This document shows, in pieces, positions 47,048 through 58,079 of a stretch of DNA of 64,000 nt. Source of the DNA: Glebionis coronaria (Eukaryota; Streptophyta; Magnoliopsida; Asterales; Asteraceae); the NCBI GenBank assembly GCA_025667525.1, contig CM046879.1:392483039-392547038 (forward strand). Direction: 5' to 3'. Each line of letters begins with the position of its first letter. Positions within the stretch are counted from its first letter, which is position 1. A program made the position numbers and the translations under genes. Under the pieces are notes generated by a model. That model was not told the origin of the DNA, did no database searches, and saw only the letters and a program-made list of their open reading frames with translations.

Positions 47048-49947
47048 AGTAATTGCACTTAAAGCTTGCTGAGCATATTTCCTTTTAGCCATTTTGACAC
47101 TTTCTGCACATCACAATCATATTGTTTTACTTAATCTTGCACATAATTGGTTTTTAATCATATTTCGTATGGTGCAGCCAACACTAACTATGTGAGCTTA
47201 TTTAATAAGCTAAGGTACACAAGGACTTTCAGAAGTGATGATGAAAGAAAGACTGGTATTATGATGAACTTAAATCACGTGTTTGGGCACTAATTTTAGT
47301 TGACTTAATAAGTAACAAATAAAAATCAAACGAGTCACAATGGGTGATCGAGTATTTTGGACATGTTACACTAAACTCACCTGCATTTGGCATATGTGTA
47401 GGTGTCTGCGATTGAGGGAAAGCTAGACCCATCAAATGTATAACAAGGTGCAGCTACAGATGAAGAATAACCGTATTGATTGCCATGTGTAACCTTAGGA
47501 TTTTCTTGGTTCACCACTTCAGTTTATGAAGCAAAAAATAAATCATCACTTCCAAAACTAGGCCCTGCCCGATTTAATTTACTAAGTTGCTCTCTAATCT
47601 AATTATCGACTCATTAACATAGTAGGGATTTCTACAGCAGAACACAAATAGGAACCCGTGACATCCAAGACAAAAATATAAATAACCTTTGGAAGACAAC
47701 AATTTGGAGAAAGGTTATACCTACTTCAGAATGTCGGGCATATGAAGTATCCGCTTCAGCAAGTTTGTCTTTTACTTTGCTTCAGCAGGTCAAGCAAAGT
47801 GACTGTTATTATTTGCTGCATCAACTCCATATGATCTGACCCCTCGGTGTTGCACATAACCTGGTGTGATCTTTATTTGTTTACAAGTGTTAGTCAATTA
47901 AACAAGTTGCTAACACACAACGCAAATCTACTTAGCTTTAAACCACTTTGACTATTAGAAAAAGTTAACAAGTTAAAGAGTCAAACTTTAATCAAGTCAG
48001 TAACGAAAAGTAGAAACACAACCAGATTATTTCTTAGGTTCCTTAGATTACATGTGGATCCCATTACTGGAGTTCTTCATTGTCATCATCGGAATGAATA
48101 ACTGCTTCTACCTGATAGATGCAGACACGATTCACCTGGTGAGTCACCAAGTTTTCTGCCTAAACTGATAACTCGTACAAATCAGGCTCGTGAGTCATGA
48201 TTTGCACAATTCTAACAGCTACTGTAGTACGTTATGTTTAAGTAAAACGAACAGACTTAATGAAGAGCAGTGATATTGATGTACCTTATGTTGGTATACA
48301 ATTTGCTTGTACTCAAGAGATTATGTTCAATCATTGCACGATCAAGCACAATATCTACATTCATCATTAAAGCTTTCAAAAAGGAACTGTATCAACATTC
48401 CAAAGTGTAAAAAAAAGTATTACAATATTTATTCACACGAAGAAAAGGAAAGAAGAAAACCATATATGTGCAATACCACATACATCCTACAATGTGGATT
48501 ATTGATGGTTCAACTTATAGCTGTCTTGGTTGTAAACTTGAGATGAAAGATAAAATATTACTAGTTACTTTGATTTGTAAAACAATTGTCATAACTATAA
48601 GCATAAATAGAGTCAAAAATTAATGTAAATTGACATAGGAAAATCAATTTCATGTACCTGAATAACCCAATCCCCAACATGGTTACAGGGTTTAAATATG
48701 ACCGCATAAAAAGCCGAGGTGGAGTGCAGCAAAAACGAACACCGTAGTGCCTTATTGAAAAGTACATATCACAAACTACTAAGAGAACTCATTAAAATCC
48801 AACACTTTAAACAACCTTTTGTAACAAATCTATAAAATACCAAATTATGTTCCAAAGTATATAGTAATAAATCAATTTTATACAGTTTCATTCACATTAT
48901 AAACACAACATTTGTCAAACTTTTAACATGTACTATAAGAGAAAGCCGAAGCATCCATGAAATTGCAGGGTGAGTAATCTATTCTGTTCTACAACCTCAA
49001 AAAATAGAAGAGTAAACAAGATACTAAAGTTAATACCTTGTAAATGGAATATATGACATATCCTACTTCCATCTGTTTTCACGCAAATCCTTAGCTGCCA
49101 ACGTCTTTGGTTGTGGGTTGCTTTAACATGTCCTGTCATAACCACATGAACATATGCAGATAAGTTAGAAAATACAAATGATATAATTTGAGTAGTTTTA
49201 ATCTTATGCAACCAACCAATGAGGGAAGCCATTCATCAGCATGACGTTATAAAATATAAAATCCACCATGAGTGTTTGTGCCCAAAGCAATTAACGGCAT
49301 TCTCTACACGTGAAATTATGGCTGGTCAAGTGGTGTGGGTTCCTTCTTATTGGCATTGTGGGTTCAATCTCTAATGTTTCCAATTGAATAGGTATATCAA
49401 TTCTAATAAATCAACTTATGGCACACGATCAAAATAAGTACTAAAATAGACATGACACAGACACATTTACTAGTACTACATATGACTAGGACCTTCACAC
49501 AGGAAAACACCATCAGTAGGTCAAATGTAAGAGAATCAGAGTGTAATATTTCAAGAAAGAGGGGAAGAATACCAGGTCAATCATTTTATCAAACATAGGT
49601 GGTGCGTTACCGAATCAAAATCAAACCCTTTCAGATGCATATTCAAAAACCATCAATAAAATAATAAAGATGATATACTTGATAAACACACCGATCCATT
49701 TTGTGTTTTATCTTATTATATTAAACACACAAATCACGTAATTTATGTTGTAATAATACAATAATCACATGATAATTGAAGCATAAAATGGCCATTAATG
49801 GTGGATTAGAGTTTAAACTCGAAATTTAAGTACCTTGTCATTGGTGGATTATGAAGAAACTCTATAGAGAAAGAAGAAAAAGAAACAAAACGTATGGTGA
49901 AAGTGAAAATATAATGGAGGCGGGATTAAGACGTGGGGAAGTTTTTG
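47048..49947. other. CACTA interior, no recognisable gene
   Basis: 2.9 kb of AT-rich sequence with no long frame. Several short minus-strand stretches are bordered by AG and GT like small exons (for example 49037-49132, 96 nt). None is recognised. It could be a decayed transposase-associated gene or captured host DNA. Confidence 0.4.
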
Positions 49948-50115
49948 GATTTTGATTTTAGGGGAAAAGATGGGCGGGTGTGTTTTGATTTTGGGGAAAA
50001 AGATGGGCGGGTGTGTTTTGATTTTTGGGAAAAAGATGGGCGGGGTGTGTTTTGATTTTGGGGAAAAAGATAGGCAGGTGTGCTTTGATTTTGGAGGAAA
50101 AGATAGGGCGGGGAA
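49948..50115. repeat. Minisatellite, about 33-bp unit, five copies
   Basis: Imperfect repeats of a unit containing gattttggggaaaaagatg followed by ggcgggtgtg. On the minus strand it translates as PPIFFPKIKTH repeats, probably by chance. Confidence 0.9.
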
Positions 50116-50569
50116 TATTAACTTCTTACTTGTCAGTATGTCACACATTTCATGTTATATGTAGCGACGAAATTTGTTTTAGCAAAAATTAATAGTCACT
50201 TTGGAATAATGTATAACAAATTTAAGTATCTTATTTGCCACTTGCATAATAAATTCGTGCGACCATATATAGAGCTTGGTCACACTTTTATGTGTGTGAC
50301 AAATATTTGTCATATATGTATATGTTGAGTGTGACTAATGTTTCAAACATATTTGATTCAGTTACACTCCCAAATTATTAAGTGACTAATGACTCGCCCA
50401 AAAATTAGTTGTTAGCGCTAGTCACGTAAATATTCATATGCGTGACAAACAAAAAACGAAATGGTCACATAAACTGACTTCAAATGTGACTGGTTATTTT
50501 TGTCTGGCAACTTCAGTCACACAAATATTTTATTTGTGACTACACGAAAATTCATATGTGTGACCAAAA
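50116..50569. repeat. CACTA right subterminal repeat zone
   Basis: Many gtgac/gtcac motifs in both orientations up to the terminal inverted repeat at 50570-50587. No coding potential seen. Confidence 0.8.
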
Positions 50570-50587
50570 CCACTTTTTTTACTAGTG

Positions 50588-50590
50588 AAC
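50588..50590. repeat. CACTA target site duplication (aac), right copy
   Basis: Matches 12365-12367. Confidence 0.93.
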
Positions 50591-51866
50591 GAAAGGGGAA
50601 GTCGTAGCTATAGTTCAGGAAGATGGACCTGCATGGATGACCCCGATCATCAACTATTTGACTAATGAAACCCTTCTGGACGAGGAAAAGGCGGCACGGC
50701 GTATCAGAAGGAAGTCGCAGCACTTCGAGCTTCGAGAGGGTATTCTTTACAAGCGTTCTTTCTTACAGCCGTGGTTGCGGTGTGTTGGGCCACGCCAGGC
50801 TACTTATGTGATCAGTGAGATACATGAAGGGTTATGCGGCATGCACGCGGGCCCCCGATCTGTAGTAGCTCGAGCTCTACGCACAGGATCTTATTGGCCT
50901 ACTATGCATAGGGATGCACGCGACATGATTCGCAAATGCAGTGATTGCCAAGTGCACAGACCAGTACCACGACATCCGCAGCAGGAACTGACACCCATTA
51001 CATCCCCATGGCCATTCTATAAGTGGGGGATTGACATTGCAGGACCTTTTCCTGTAGCTGCAGGGGGAGTTAAGTTCTTGATTGTCGCAATGGACTACTT
51101 TACACGCTGGATAGAGGCTAAGGCAGTTAAATCCATCACAGGCAAACAAGTTAAAAAGTTTGTTTGGGAGAACATCGTGTGCCGTTTTGACTTACCAGGA
51201 GAAATCATCTCGGACAACGGGAAGCAGTTCACGGATAATCCATTCAAGGACTGGTGCGCAACATTAAATATCACGCGGCGCTTCGCATCTGTTAAACATC
51301 CGCAGACAAATGGTCTTGTGGAACGAGCAAATAGAAGCTTGGGTGAAGGCATCAAGGCACACTTGGATGAACGAAGTGCCAAATGGGTAGATGAACTGCC
51401 ACATGTCCTATGGGCACATAGGACTATGATTAAAACAACTAATGGGGACACTCCATTTACATTGGCCTACGGCACTAAAGCTGTTATACCAGCAGAAATC
51501 AGAATGACGACCATCCGCACAGCGGAGGTTAATGTCGTCACAAACGACGAGCAACTCCGGATTAATCTGGACTTGTTGGAGGAAAAAAGAGAAATAACGG
51601 CTATCAATGAGGCCAAGTCCAAGGCACGGATGAAGGCTTATTATGACGCCAAGGTTAAAGGTGTTTCTTTTTGACCGGGAGATTTTGTTTATCGTGCCAA
51701 CGAGGCAAGTCGAGCGGAGAATACAGGAAAACTGGTCCCTAAGTGGGAAGGACCGTATGAGGTTACGGAAGCCTTAGGACAGGGCGCGTACAAGTAGCGT
51801 GACATGGATGGCCGCGACCTGGAACGCACATGGAATATCTGCAATCTTAAAAGGTGCTATCTTTGA
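50591..51866 (+). pseudogene. Tat integrase
   Basis: Continues the Tat pol frame after the CACTA. An H2C2 finger (HEGLCGMHAG, then CSDCQ) is followed by the catalytic core: D in WGIDIAGPF, D in IISDNGKQF and E in LVERANRSLGEGIK. It then runs through the LWAHRTMIKTTNGDTPF block to the C-terminal domain PGDFVYRANEAS and PKWEGPYEV. Two in-frame stops interrupt the C-terminal part, TGA at 51672-51674 and TAG at 51795-51797; the natural TGA is at 51864-51866. The core triad is intact but this copy cannot make a full-length enzyme. Confidence 0.92.
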
Positions 51867-52600
51867 AAAGCTACGGCTTCCGCATGGACACTTCGCTATA
51901 TCTGGCTTCAATGAAGATCCATGTGTTCTCTTTGTTTTGTTTTTTATGCTTTCTAGGTTCCCTTTGTTTTGAGGATTTCCCATTCTTGTCAAAACAAAAA
52001 ACGTAAACGTTCTAATAAAATGTCGTGGTGCCTAGCTAGCTCCACGACTCATTCTTGTGCAAATTATTGTCTTATTTTTTAGATTCTATGAACAAATTAT
52101 TGTCGTATAGATTTAGTTGTTATTACTATAATGTGATATCTCTTATTCATATGCATTCATTAAATACCGTACATGTACTATGCGCCTCCAGGCGGGGTAA
52201 GAGGATTAAGTGAACCTAATAATTCAACTTGTCGCATAAGAGGGATGCAACCCCAGTGAAGCGGATCATGTATCCTTACTAGACACCTTACTCACAAGAC
52301 GTTGTGATAAGTTTCCATATGCCGTGTTCACGAAGTGCTTTGCATGGTAAAGACGCATGCCGCACGTCTAGTGAAATATAGACTTGATTGTATTTTTGAG
52401 TAAGACGTGACATGTCAGGCAACACAGGTATATGATATCTAAAAAAAACAAAAATACACAAGTTTCAAATTCAAACCACAAAAATAGCCGTGGTCATCAC
52501 ATGCTTGCTTAAATAAGTATAAAAAGTTATCACAATAACATCAGTTCTAGCTGTATACATACACGGACGAATAAAATGGTAAAAATGTTTGAAATGTAAA
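51867..52600. other. Spacer between Tat integrase and antisense gene
   Basis: Non-coding, 734 bp. The two convergent transcription units (pol rightward, antisense gene leftward) would both need to end here. No clear poly(A) signal is assigned. Confidence 0.5.
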
Positions 52601-53308
52601 TTACAAAGGAGGTAGGAACTCCCCTATCTCTTTCTTCCCTTCTTCAATCAAGGTGCGAAGGACCTCCCCGTGAGCATTCTTTCCATCTTGAGCCCTGATC
52701 ATGTTCGCGTCCAGCGCCTCGGCCAACAGTTTTTCTCCTTTCATCACCTTCGACACAAAGTCGTAGGTGGGCAGGGTCAGTTGGATAGGATCAGCGGTGA
52801 GCTTGGACATTATTACCCCATTGGGAGCATCCTTCAACGACTCTAGCTCGTCTAGGAAGGGGTGCTGGATTTCCCCAAGGGCGGCCATTGATGCGGTCAT
52901 CTTGTCTTCGGCTAGAGGGTTGTGGTAGGCATGTTGGGTAATATCTTCTTTCTTGCTTATTAGCTCAACGGCTTTGATCAGCCCCTCGTGCCTACCACGG
53001 TCAATACCGTCCGATACAACATCAGCAAAGGCCTGCAACAGGTAAGGAGCCTCCGTTACCTTGCTCATGGCAAGCCGCATTCCCTGGCCAACCATCCATC
53101 TACGCCCAGGTATGGCTGTGAGCAAAGGAGGACACATCACTTCGGCGCAGTCCGTTTCCATCCTGCTTAGTTCACCCTCAGCTACCGCAGCTTGCTCTTC
53201 CAAGGTAGTCCACGCCTGGAGAAGTTCATCCTTCAGCGTGTCACGCTCCTGAGCAATAGTGAAGGCTTGTACGGTTACGGCTTTAATGGCAGCTTCGGAT
53301 GCGGATAC

Positions 53309-53388
53309 CTATACATGATACTTGGAATTACTACAAAGACAATGTGGGTTTTTTGCGTAAGCAAATAAGTGTGAATGTAAGAGTATAC
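53309..53388 (-). other. Intron 3 of the Tat antisense gene (80 nt)
   Basis: Minus strand GTATACTC...TGTATAG, phase 0; removal joins the coiled-coil segment (LAASNEK) to VSASEAAIKA in frame. Confidence 0.7.
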
Positions 53389-53917
53389 CTTCTCATTGGA
53401 CGCAGCTAAGAGGGCCTCGAGCTCGGAAATGCGTTCCTCACGAGCGTTGGCGTGATGCGCTTGCTCCTTAACGGTTGAATCTGCCACGACCAACGCTACT
53501 TGCAGGGATGTGATAGTTTTCTCGTGCTTGTCCACCAGTTCTTCGCGGCGAGCTATCTTTCTATCAACACGACTCACGTTAGTCAAAGCTTTGATCAGAC
53601 GGCGTCTAAGGGCCGCACCAACTGTCACCTGGTGTGTGGAGGATACATCAAACTGCTCCAGCAGCGTCTCGTGCTCTAGTTCGTCCAAATCTTGCGCCAG
53701 CGCTGGAGGAGTGATGTGATCAATGAATTCAGTACAATCGGACTCCGCCTCCAACCTTGTTAAGCTGGACAAGTTACAGGCTAGGCGAAGGCTGGTGTCG
53801 GGTCCCTCAGGACGTGGCTCCTCGGCATGAGTTACGGGAGGGGATGGAGGTCTTGGTGTCACTGGTGAGGGTTCCCTTTCCACCTCCTTCTCTTGGGCTG
53901 CTATTGATGGGTCCGCC

Positions 53918-53978
53918 CTGTTGTTAACACTTATTAGTTTTGTTTATGGATTATATCCTTTGGAGTATTAATGGGTAC
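53918..53978 (-). other. Intron 2 of the Tat antisense gene (61 nt)
   Basis: Minus strand GTACCC...CAACAG, phase 2; removal joins TEPVTGTT to ADPSIAAQEKE in frame. Short for a plant intron. Confidence 0.6.
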
Positions 53979-54555
53979 TTAGTAGTGCCAGTCACGGGTT
54001 CCGTGATGGTAGGAGCCACGACATTCACAGGGGTGGCCATCTAGACTTGCTTATCCGCGTGCAGTGAAGCGTCGACCTGGGCCGTAGAGGCGCTGCTCCC
54101 TTCTTGGAACTGCGGATGGTCCTTCGTTAGCTTCTTGGGGGGAGCATTATGTACCCCCGCCCCATCCCCTAGGTTTTTTGCTACCTTCCTGGTAGTCTTC
54201 CATTTCCTAGATTTGGGCTTTGATGACTACGGGGACCCAGAAGCTTGTATTGTTTCTTCATCATCACTGGTGCGATTGTCAGCAGGGTTGGTGAATTCTT
54301 CTTCTTCTTCTTCATCCTGGTGCGGCACGACGTTCTCCAGCAGCAGTACTTCACCATCTTCATTATGGAAGTCTAGAGGGGACTTCTCAATCACGGGCTC
54401 TCCCTCATCTGATCGCTGTTCAGTGGTTTCTTCTAGCGGGATGGTTTTGTCTACGGTGGCCTCGAGTAGGGGGATTTCACCTTCTTTCAACGGTCGTGAT
54501 TCCTGGGGAACTTTGCTCGGATCGCCTTGGCGCAATAAACCAAACAGCTTCATCT

Positions 54556-54640
54556 CTGCGGACATATGCATACATACGGATTAGTAAATTCACTAAGTAC
54601 TATGAGACACTTTTACATCTAAAAACATAAGAAGACCTAC
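54556..54640 (-). other. Intron 1 of the Tat antisense gene (85 nt)
   Basis: Minus strand GTAGGTC...GTCCGCAG, phase 1; removal joins the TERMQ end to EMKLFGLLRQGDPSKV, which lines up with the homologous block in other Asteraceae copies. Confidence 0.65.
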
Positions 54641-55486
54641 CCTGCATACGTTCGGTCAGAAAGCACGGTTATCTATCCTCCCTCCCATATTAGTAGCAAC
54701 TGTTCCCTACTAGGCACAGGAAGTGCTCCGGCAAACCCCTATGAAATTATGTGCCGTGGGTATCTAAAATTTTCAAATCCTTACTACTATAGTCTTTGGA
54801 TTTGGGAGGATAGTCTTTGGGTGCTCTGGTTTTGAGGACGAATGGAGTGGGGAATACTTTCTCGTCTATAAAAAAGTAATGGTCGTACCAATTCTTTAGG
54901 GAATCTAAGGGTTTCTTATAAGTCATGGGGGCGTTCGGGGATCGTTTCTTAAACGATAGCCACCCATTCACCAGTTGGGGGGAGTAGAAAACCCTAAATA
55001 GATTCACGGTCGGGGTTACCTCACAAGTATGGCAGGTAATCTCAAACTAGTTGATTTTACATGCCCCTATGCAATGAAGTTGGGTTATGTGGAAGTCATA
55101 ATATAGAAGCAGATCTACCAAAAACTTAGATAAGGGGATGCGGTAGTTAGCCGAATCGAATAGGCGCGTGTACACGCCTATCTTTCCCTTCGGAGCATCC
55201 GTAATCGCTTCACCGTCACCTGGATAGGTCGGATGTACGCTTTTAGGAATATAATACCCAGACAAAAAGTCTACGTATTTCTCCGCAGGCATCACGTTAA
55301 GGACATCCGTAATAAGAGGATTGTCCTTCACCATGGTTTATAAAAAGGATTTGAGAGGCGTGATGATCTAACCTGCAGTGGAGGAAATCCATGTGATAAG
55401 AAGCGAAGGTATGAAGGAATGAGCTTGGGAATAACATTGGCGGAATGAAATATGAACTGTGTGTGTAACAGTATCACACACCAACT

Positions 55487-55494
55487 CTTATATA
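55487..55494 (-). promoter_or_regulatory. TATA box for the Tat antisense gene (likely)
   Basis: Minus strand TATATAAG lies about 155 bp upstream of the antisense ATG, so a start site about 30 bp downstream leaves a leader of about 120 nt. It faces away from the 3' LTR and is separate from the LTR's own TATA box. Confidence 0.55.
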
Positions 55495-55807
55495 GGATTG
55501 CCTCGATTTCCGAGGTAGCGTGGATGTTCGCCACGTGTAAGCCACTACGCCCATCCGAAGGATGGGATTTCTGACACTTCTGAAACGTCAAAAGGGACCC
55601 ACGGGTCACTTCTTGACAGTTTTTACGTGGCTCAAGGGTGGGCCTTTCTGGTGCACTTTTGCAGGCGTGCGTCTGACTATTGACTACCATTAATGCATTC
55701 ATTAAAGTTGTCCCGGTCGGCTTATTTTGGAGTGCGGCCATAATTGTAATAAACAGGTCTACATGACATTGTATAGTCTAGAGGTTACGCCTACGGCTAT
55801 AACCACT
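55495..55807. other. Non-coding DNA between antisense promoter and polypurine tract
   Basis: No gene seen. It probably holds upstream elements of the antisense promoter. Confidence 0.4.
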
Positions 55808-55821
55808 AGACTTGGGGGACA
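55808..55821 (+). other. Tat polypurine tract
   Basis: agacttgggggaca directly precedes the LTR start tgatgatgta. Confidence 0.7.
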
Positions 55822-56401
55822 TGATGATGTATAGTCCCCAGCCGGGTCATGAACCCGGCCCACGGGTACTACCCGCATCCGGCCCATTACTGATGGGTGG
55901 GATTATGTCATTTAAGCTTATGGGCTTAGATGAACAGTAACCACACACACGTGTGCGGCCCACGGCCCGACATGGCCGGTAGAGGGTTAGACAGAATCAT
56001 ACTCTTACTATGATTAGGATTTACCCCAAAGAAGAGGATATTCACTCACCATAATTAGAAGATAACAATCAATCTAATTATGGTATTTATCCTTTCCTTG
56101 GGGCCAAAGCATCAGTGACATCCCATTAGGGTTTCACTGCCTATATAAGGAACCCCCAAGGGTTCCACAAAGGTATTACATTCTACACATTCACAACTCA
56201 TCCGATTCCTAAACCCTAACCGATTACTTACTTTCACGCCAGAGCTTAATCGTGGGATACATTCCCACGGTAAGTCTAACGCGTGTTGTTTTAGTGTGCA
56301 GGATCCCAACCAGATATTTCACTTGGTGCAGGAGCCGGACCCCAGCAAACCCGAATTAAGCCTAATTCGGGTCTAGCAAGGATCATCCAACTTTTGTATC
56401 A
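55822..56401 (+). repeat. Tat 3' LTR (580 bp)
   Basis: Starts tgatgatgta and ends tttgtatca (TGAT/ATCA inverted ends). A TATA box ctatataagg lies at 56141-56150 before a likely start near 56175. The 5' LTR is outside the window, so ends are inferred from the polypurine tract, termini and change of sequence. Confidence 0.75.
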
Positions 56402-57222
56402 ACGGTGGTAAAAATGGATTTTGCAAATAGTTAAAATAGTTGTTGGTAGTCGGTGAAATAAGAGTAAAGTATCGAAGCGGTATTTGAAATAAGGTGTAAT
56501 ATAAGTTCTTTAACATATAAGCATGGTTTGTTTATTTCAAAAAAAAAATCAGATTAGGGTTATATTATTAGGACCGTCACTAGTGTTGGGCAGATTTTAA
56601 GTAAAATCGTTTTGGTCATAACTTACTCGTTTTAAAAGCTTTTTGGGTGATTCAAAAGACTAAAATTATGTACTCTAAGCGTAATTTTCAAATATTCAGA
56701 ATATATAGTCAATGGGGGTCAGTAGCTTGGTCTGATTAATTGTTCAAGTGTCGAGTTCAAGGTTAATGTTTGTACGACAAGGTTTAAAATCGCGTTTTGG
56801 GTATTTTGGGATAGTGGACACTTAGAGGGATAACATGAGGCTGATTACGGATATGTATTTGAGAGTTATTTATATCTTAGAATACATGTTTATATTTTGA
56901 TGAGTTTTGATTTATGGTATTTATGAGTAAGACTAAAATCGGGGTGACAATTTCAAACCCGTCGAGTTATGTGGCGGCTCTTAACTTGGTTTCAAGACAA
57001 TTCTTGTTTGATGAGTTGCTAGATTTAGTTAGGTTTTTACATAACTTTATGGTTTTAATTAGTTTCCTCGTGAACGGTTAAGGCTCATGTGTTGTTGCTT
57101 GAAATTATTTAGTATAAACTGAGTTCACGTTTAAACGTTAAGGTTTTATGAGGGATATGTATCCTCATTTGTTTGCTGAGAATAAGTTTAAGTTTGAGAG
57201 TAAATCTCAGGACGAGATTTCT
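56402..57222 (+). pseudogene. Relic C interior 3' end
   Basis: Unrecognisable as protein. Its right end (about 57160-57237) matches the end of the relic A interior, sharing tcctca(t/g)ttgtttgct, then ggacgagatttctatta and a purine tract before tgtgacaac. The Tat element therefore appears to be inserted in a third decayed element of the relic A family. Confidence 0.6.
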
Positions 57223-57237
57223 ATTAAGAGGGGATGA
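57223..57237 (+). other. Relic C polypurine tract
   Basis: attaagaggggatga before tgtgacaactcgg; parallels 43701-43715. Confidence 0.65.
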
Positions 57238-57929
57238 TGTGACAACTCGGGTTTTGGCGAGTCAGTTGTCACCCGTTAATTATGTGTTAGGTTGTGTGCA
57301 TAATATATTTTATATGTTTTTATGAGTGATTGATGTGTGGGAAAAGAGTCGGTGTATTTTAATGTAATACGTTATAGAGAAAATTAAGAAAATTACCTTT
57401 AGGAAAAAGTAATAGTCTAAATAAGCTAAAGACGGATTAATTAAACACGAGAATGATCCCGGTTCGCTGTACACGAAGAAATTGTGAATTTGAGACTTTC
57501 GTTTTGACTTGGACAATTAACTCGAATTGGTTTCGGTTATTCTCTAAAATAATACTACAAATTATTTATTAAAGTGCATGGAACGTTTTCCCAAATTTAA
57601 TCTAAAAGACGAAATTAAATCTATTTATTTTTTATTTTTAAACTTTATTTTTTTATATTATGACTAATAAATTGAAACTAATTTAATTTAAACAATATTT
57701 TTTTAGTAAAAGTAATTATTAATTTTTTTTTATCTTTATTATTTTTTTTACATTTATATTTTAAAACAAATTATTGTTAGCAAAAAAAATATTTAATGAA
57801 AAGTTAATTATTTAATTCTAATTTAGTAAAAAAAAAACGTCTATTAAAGAAATTCATCACAAAGAAACGTTGACAGTTTAAAATCTAAAATCAACTTAAA
57901 TAATTCTAAAATGAAACTATAACAAATAA
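57238..57929 (+). repeat. Relic C LTR, start defined, end not found
   Basis: Begins tgtgacaactcgggtttt, like relic A's tgtgacaaccgcggtttt. Very AT-rich with poly(A/T) runs after 57600. No gene. Confidence 0.55.
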
Positions 57930-58030
57930 GATTAGATAGAAGAGTTGGTTGAGGTGTTTGGCGAGTGAAGGGCAGGTCTCGAGTTCGAGACCTGCAAGTG
58001 ACAGATTTTAGATATTTTTTTTTTGAACAG
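57930..58030 (+). mobile_element. tRNA-derived SINE-like sequence
   Basis: gttggttgaggtgtttgg resembles a pol III A box and gagttcgagacctgc a B box, followed by a T-rich tail (attttttttttgaac). This is the layout of plant SINEs. No convincing target duplication found. Confidence 0.5.
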
Positions 58031-58079
58031 TAAATAAAATATGTCAATCCCACAACTAGATATAAAACATACAATAAAA

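Larger units (their letters stand above)
52601..55334 (-). pseudogene. Tat antisense gene (putative gypsy-type transposon domain protein), spliced, broken
   Basis: Starts at ATG 55332-55334 and runs leftward, opposite to pol. The N-terminal part (ANYRIPLSKFLVDLL, then LFRVFYSPQLVNGWLSF, KPLDSLKNWYDHYFF and PEHFLCLVG) matches the plant family named putative gypsy type transposon (Pfam PF04195, from memory). A charged low-complexity middle, a coiled coil (about 53390-53620) and a C-terminal block (LLTAIPGRRWMVGQGMRLA) follow the layout of Asteraceae homologues. Three GT-AG introns keep the frame (54556-54640, 53918-53978, 53309-53388). In-frame stops include TAG at 55047-55049, TAA at 54747-54749, TAA near 54682 and TAG at 54227-54229, so this copy is dead. 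The function of the family is unknown. Confidence 0.8.

Noticed and set aside
48307..49232. Small open frames in the CACTA interior as possible host gene fragments.
   Set aside because: None has a recognisable domain; kept only as a low-confidence exon-like note.
54135..54584. 149-codon Ser-rich frame on the plus strand.
   Set aside because: Shadow of the acidic (Glu/Asp-rich) exon of the antisense gene on the other strand.
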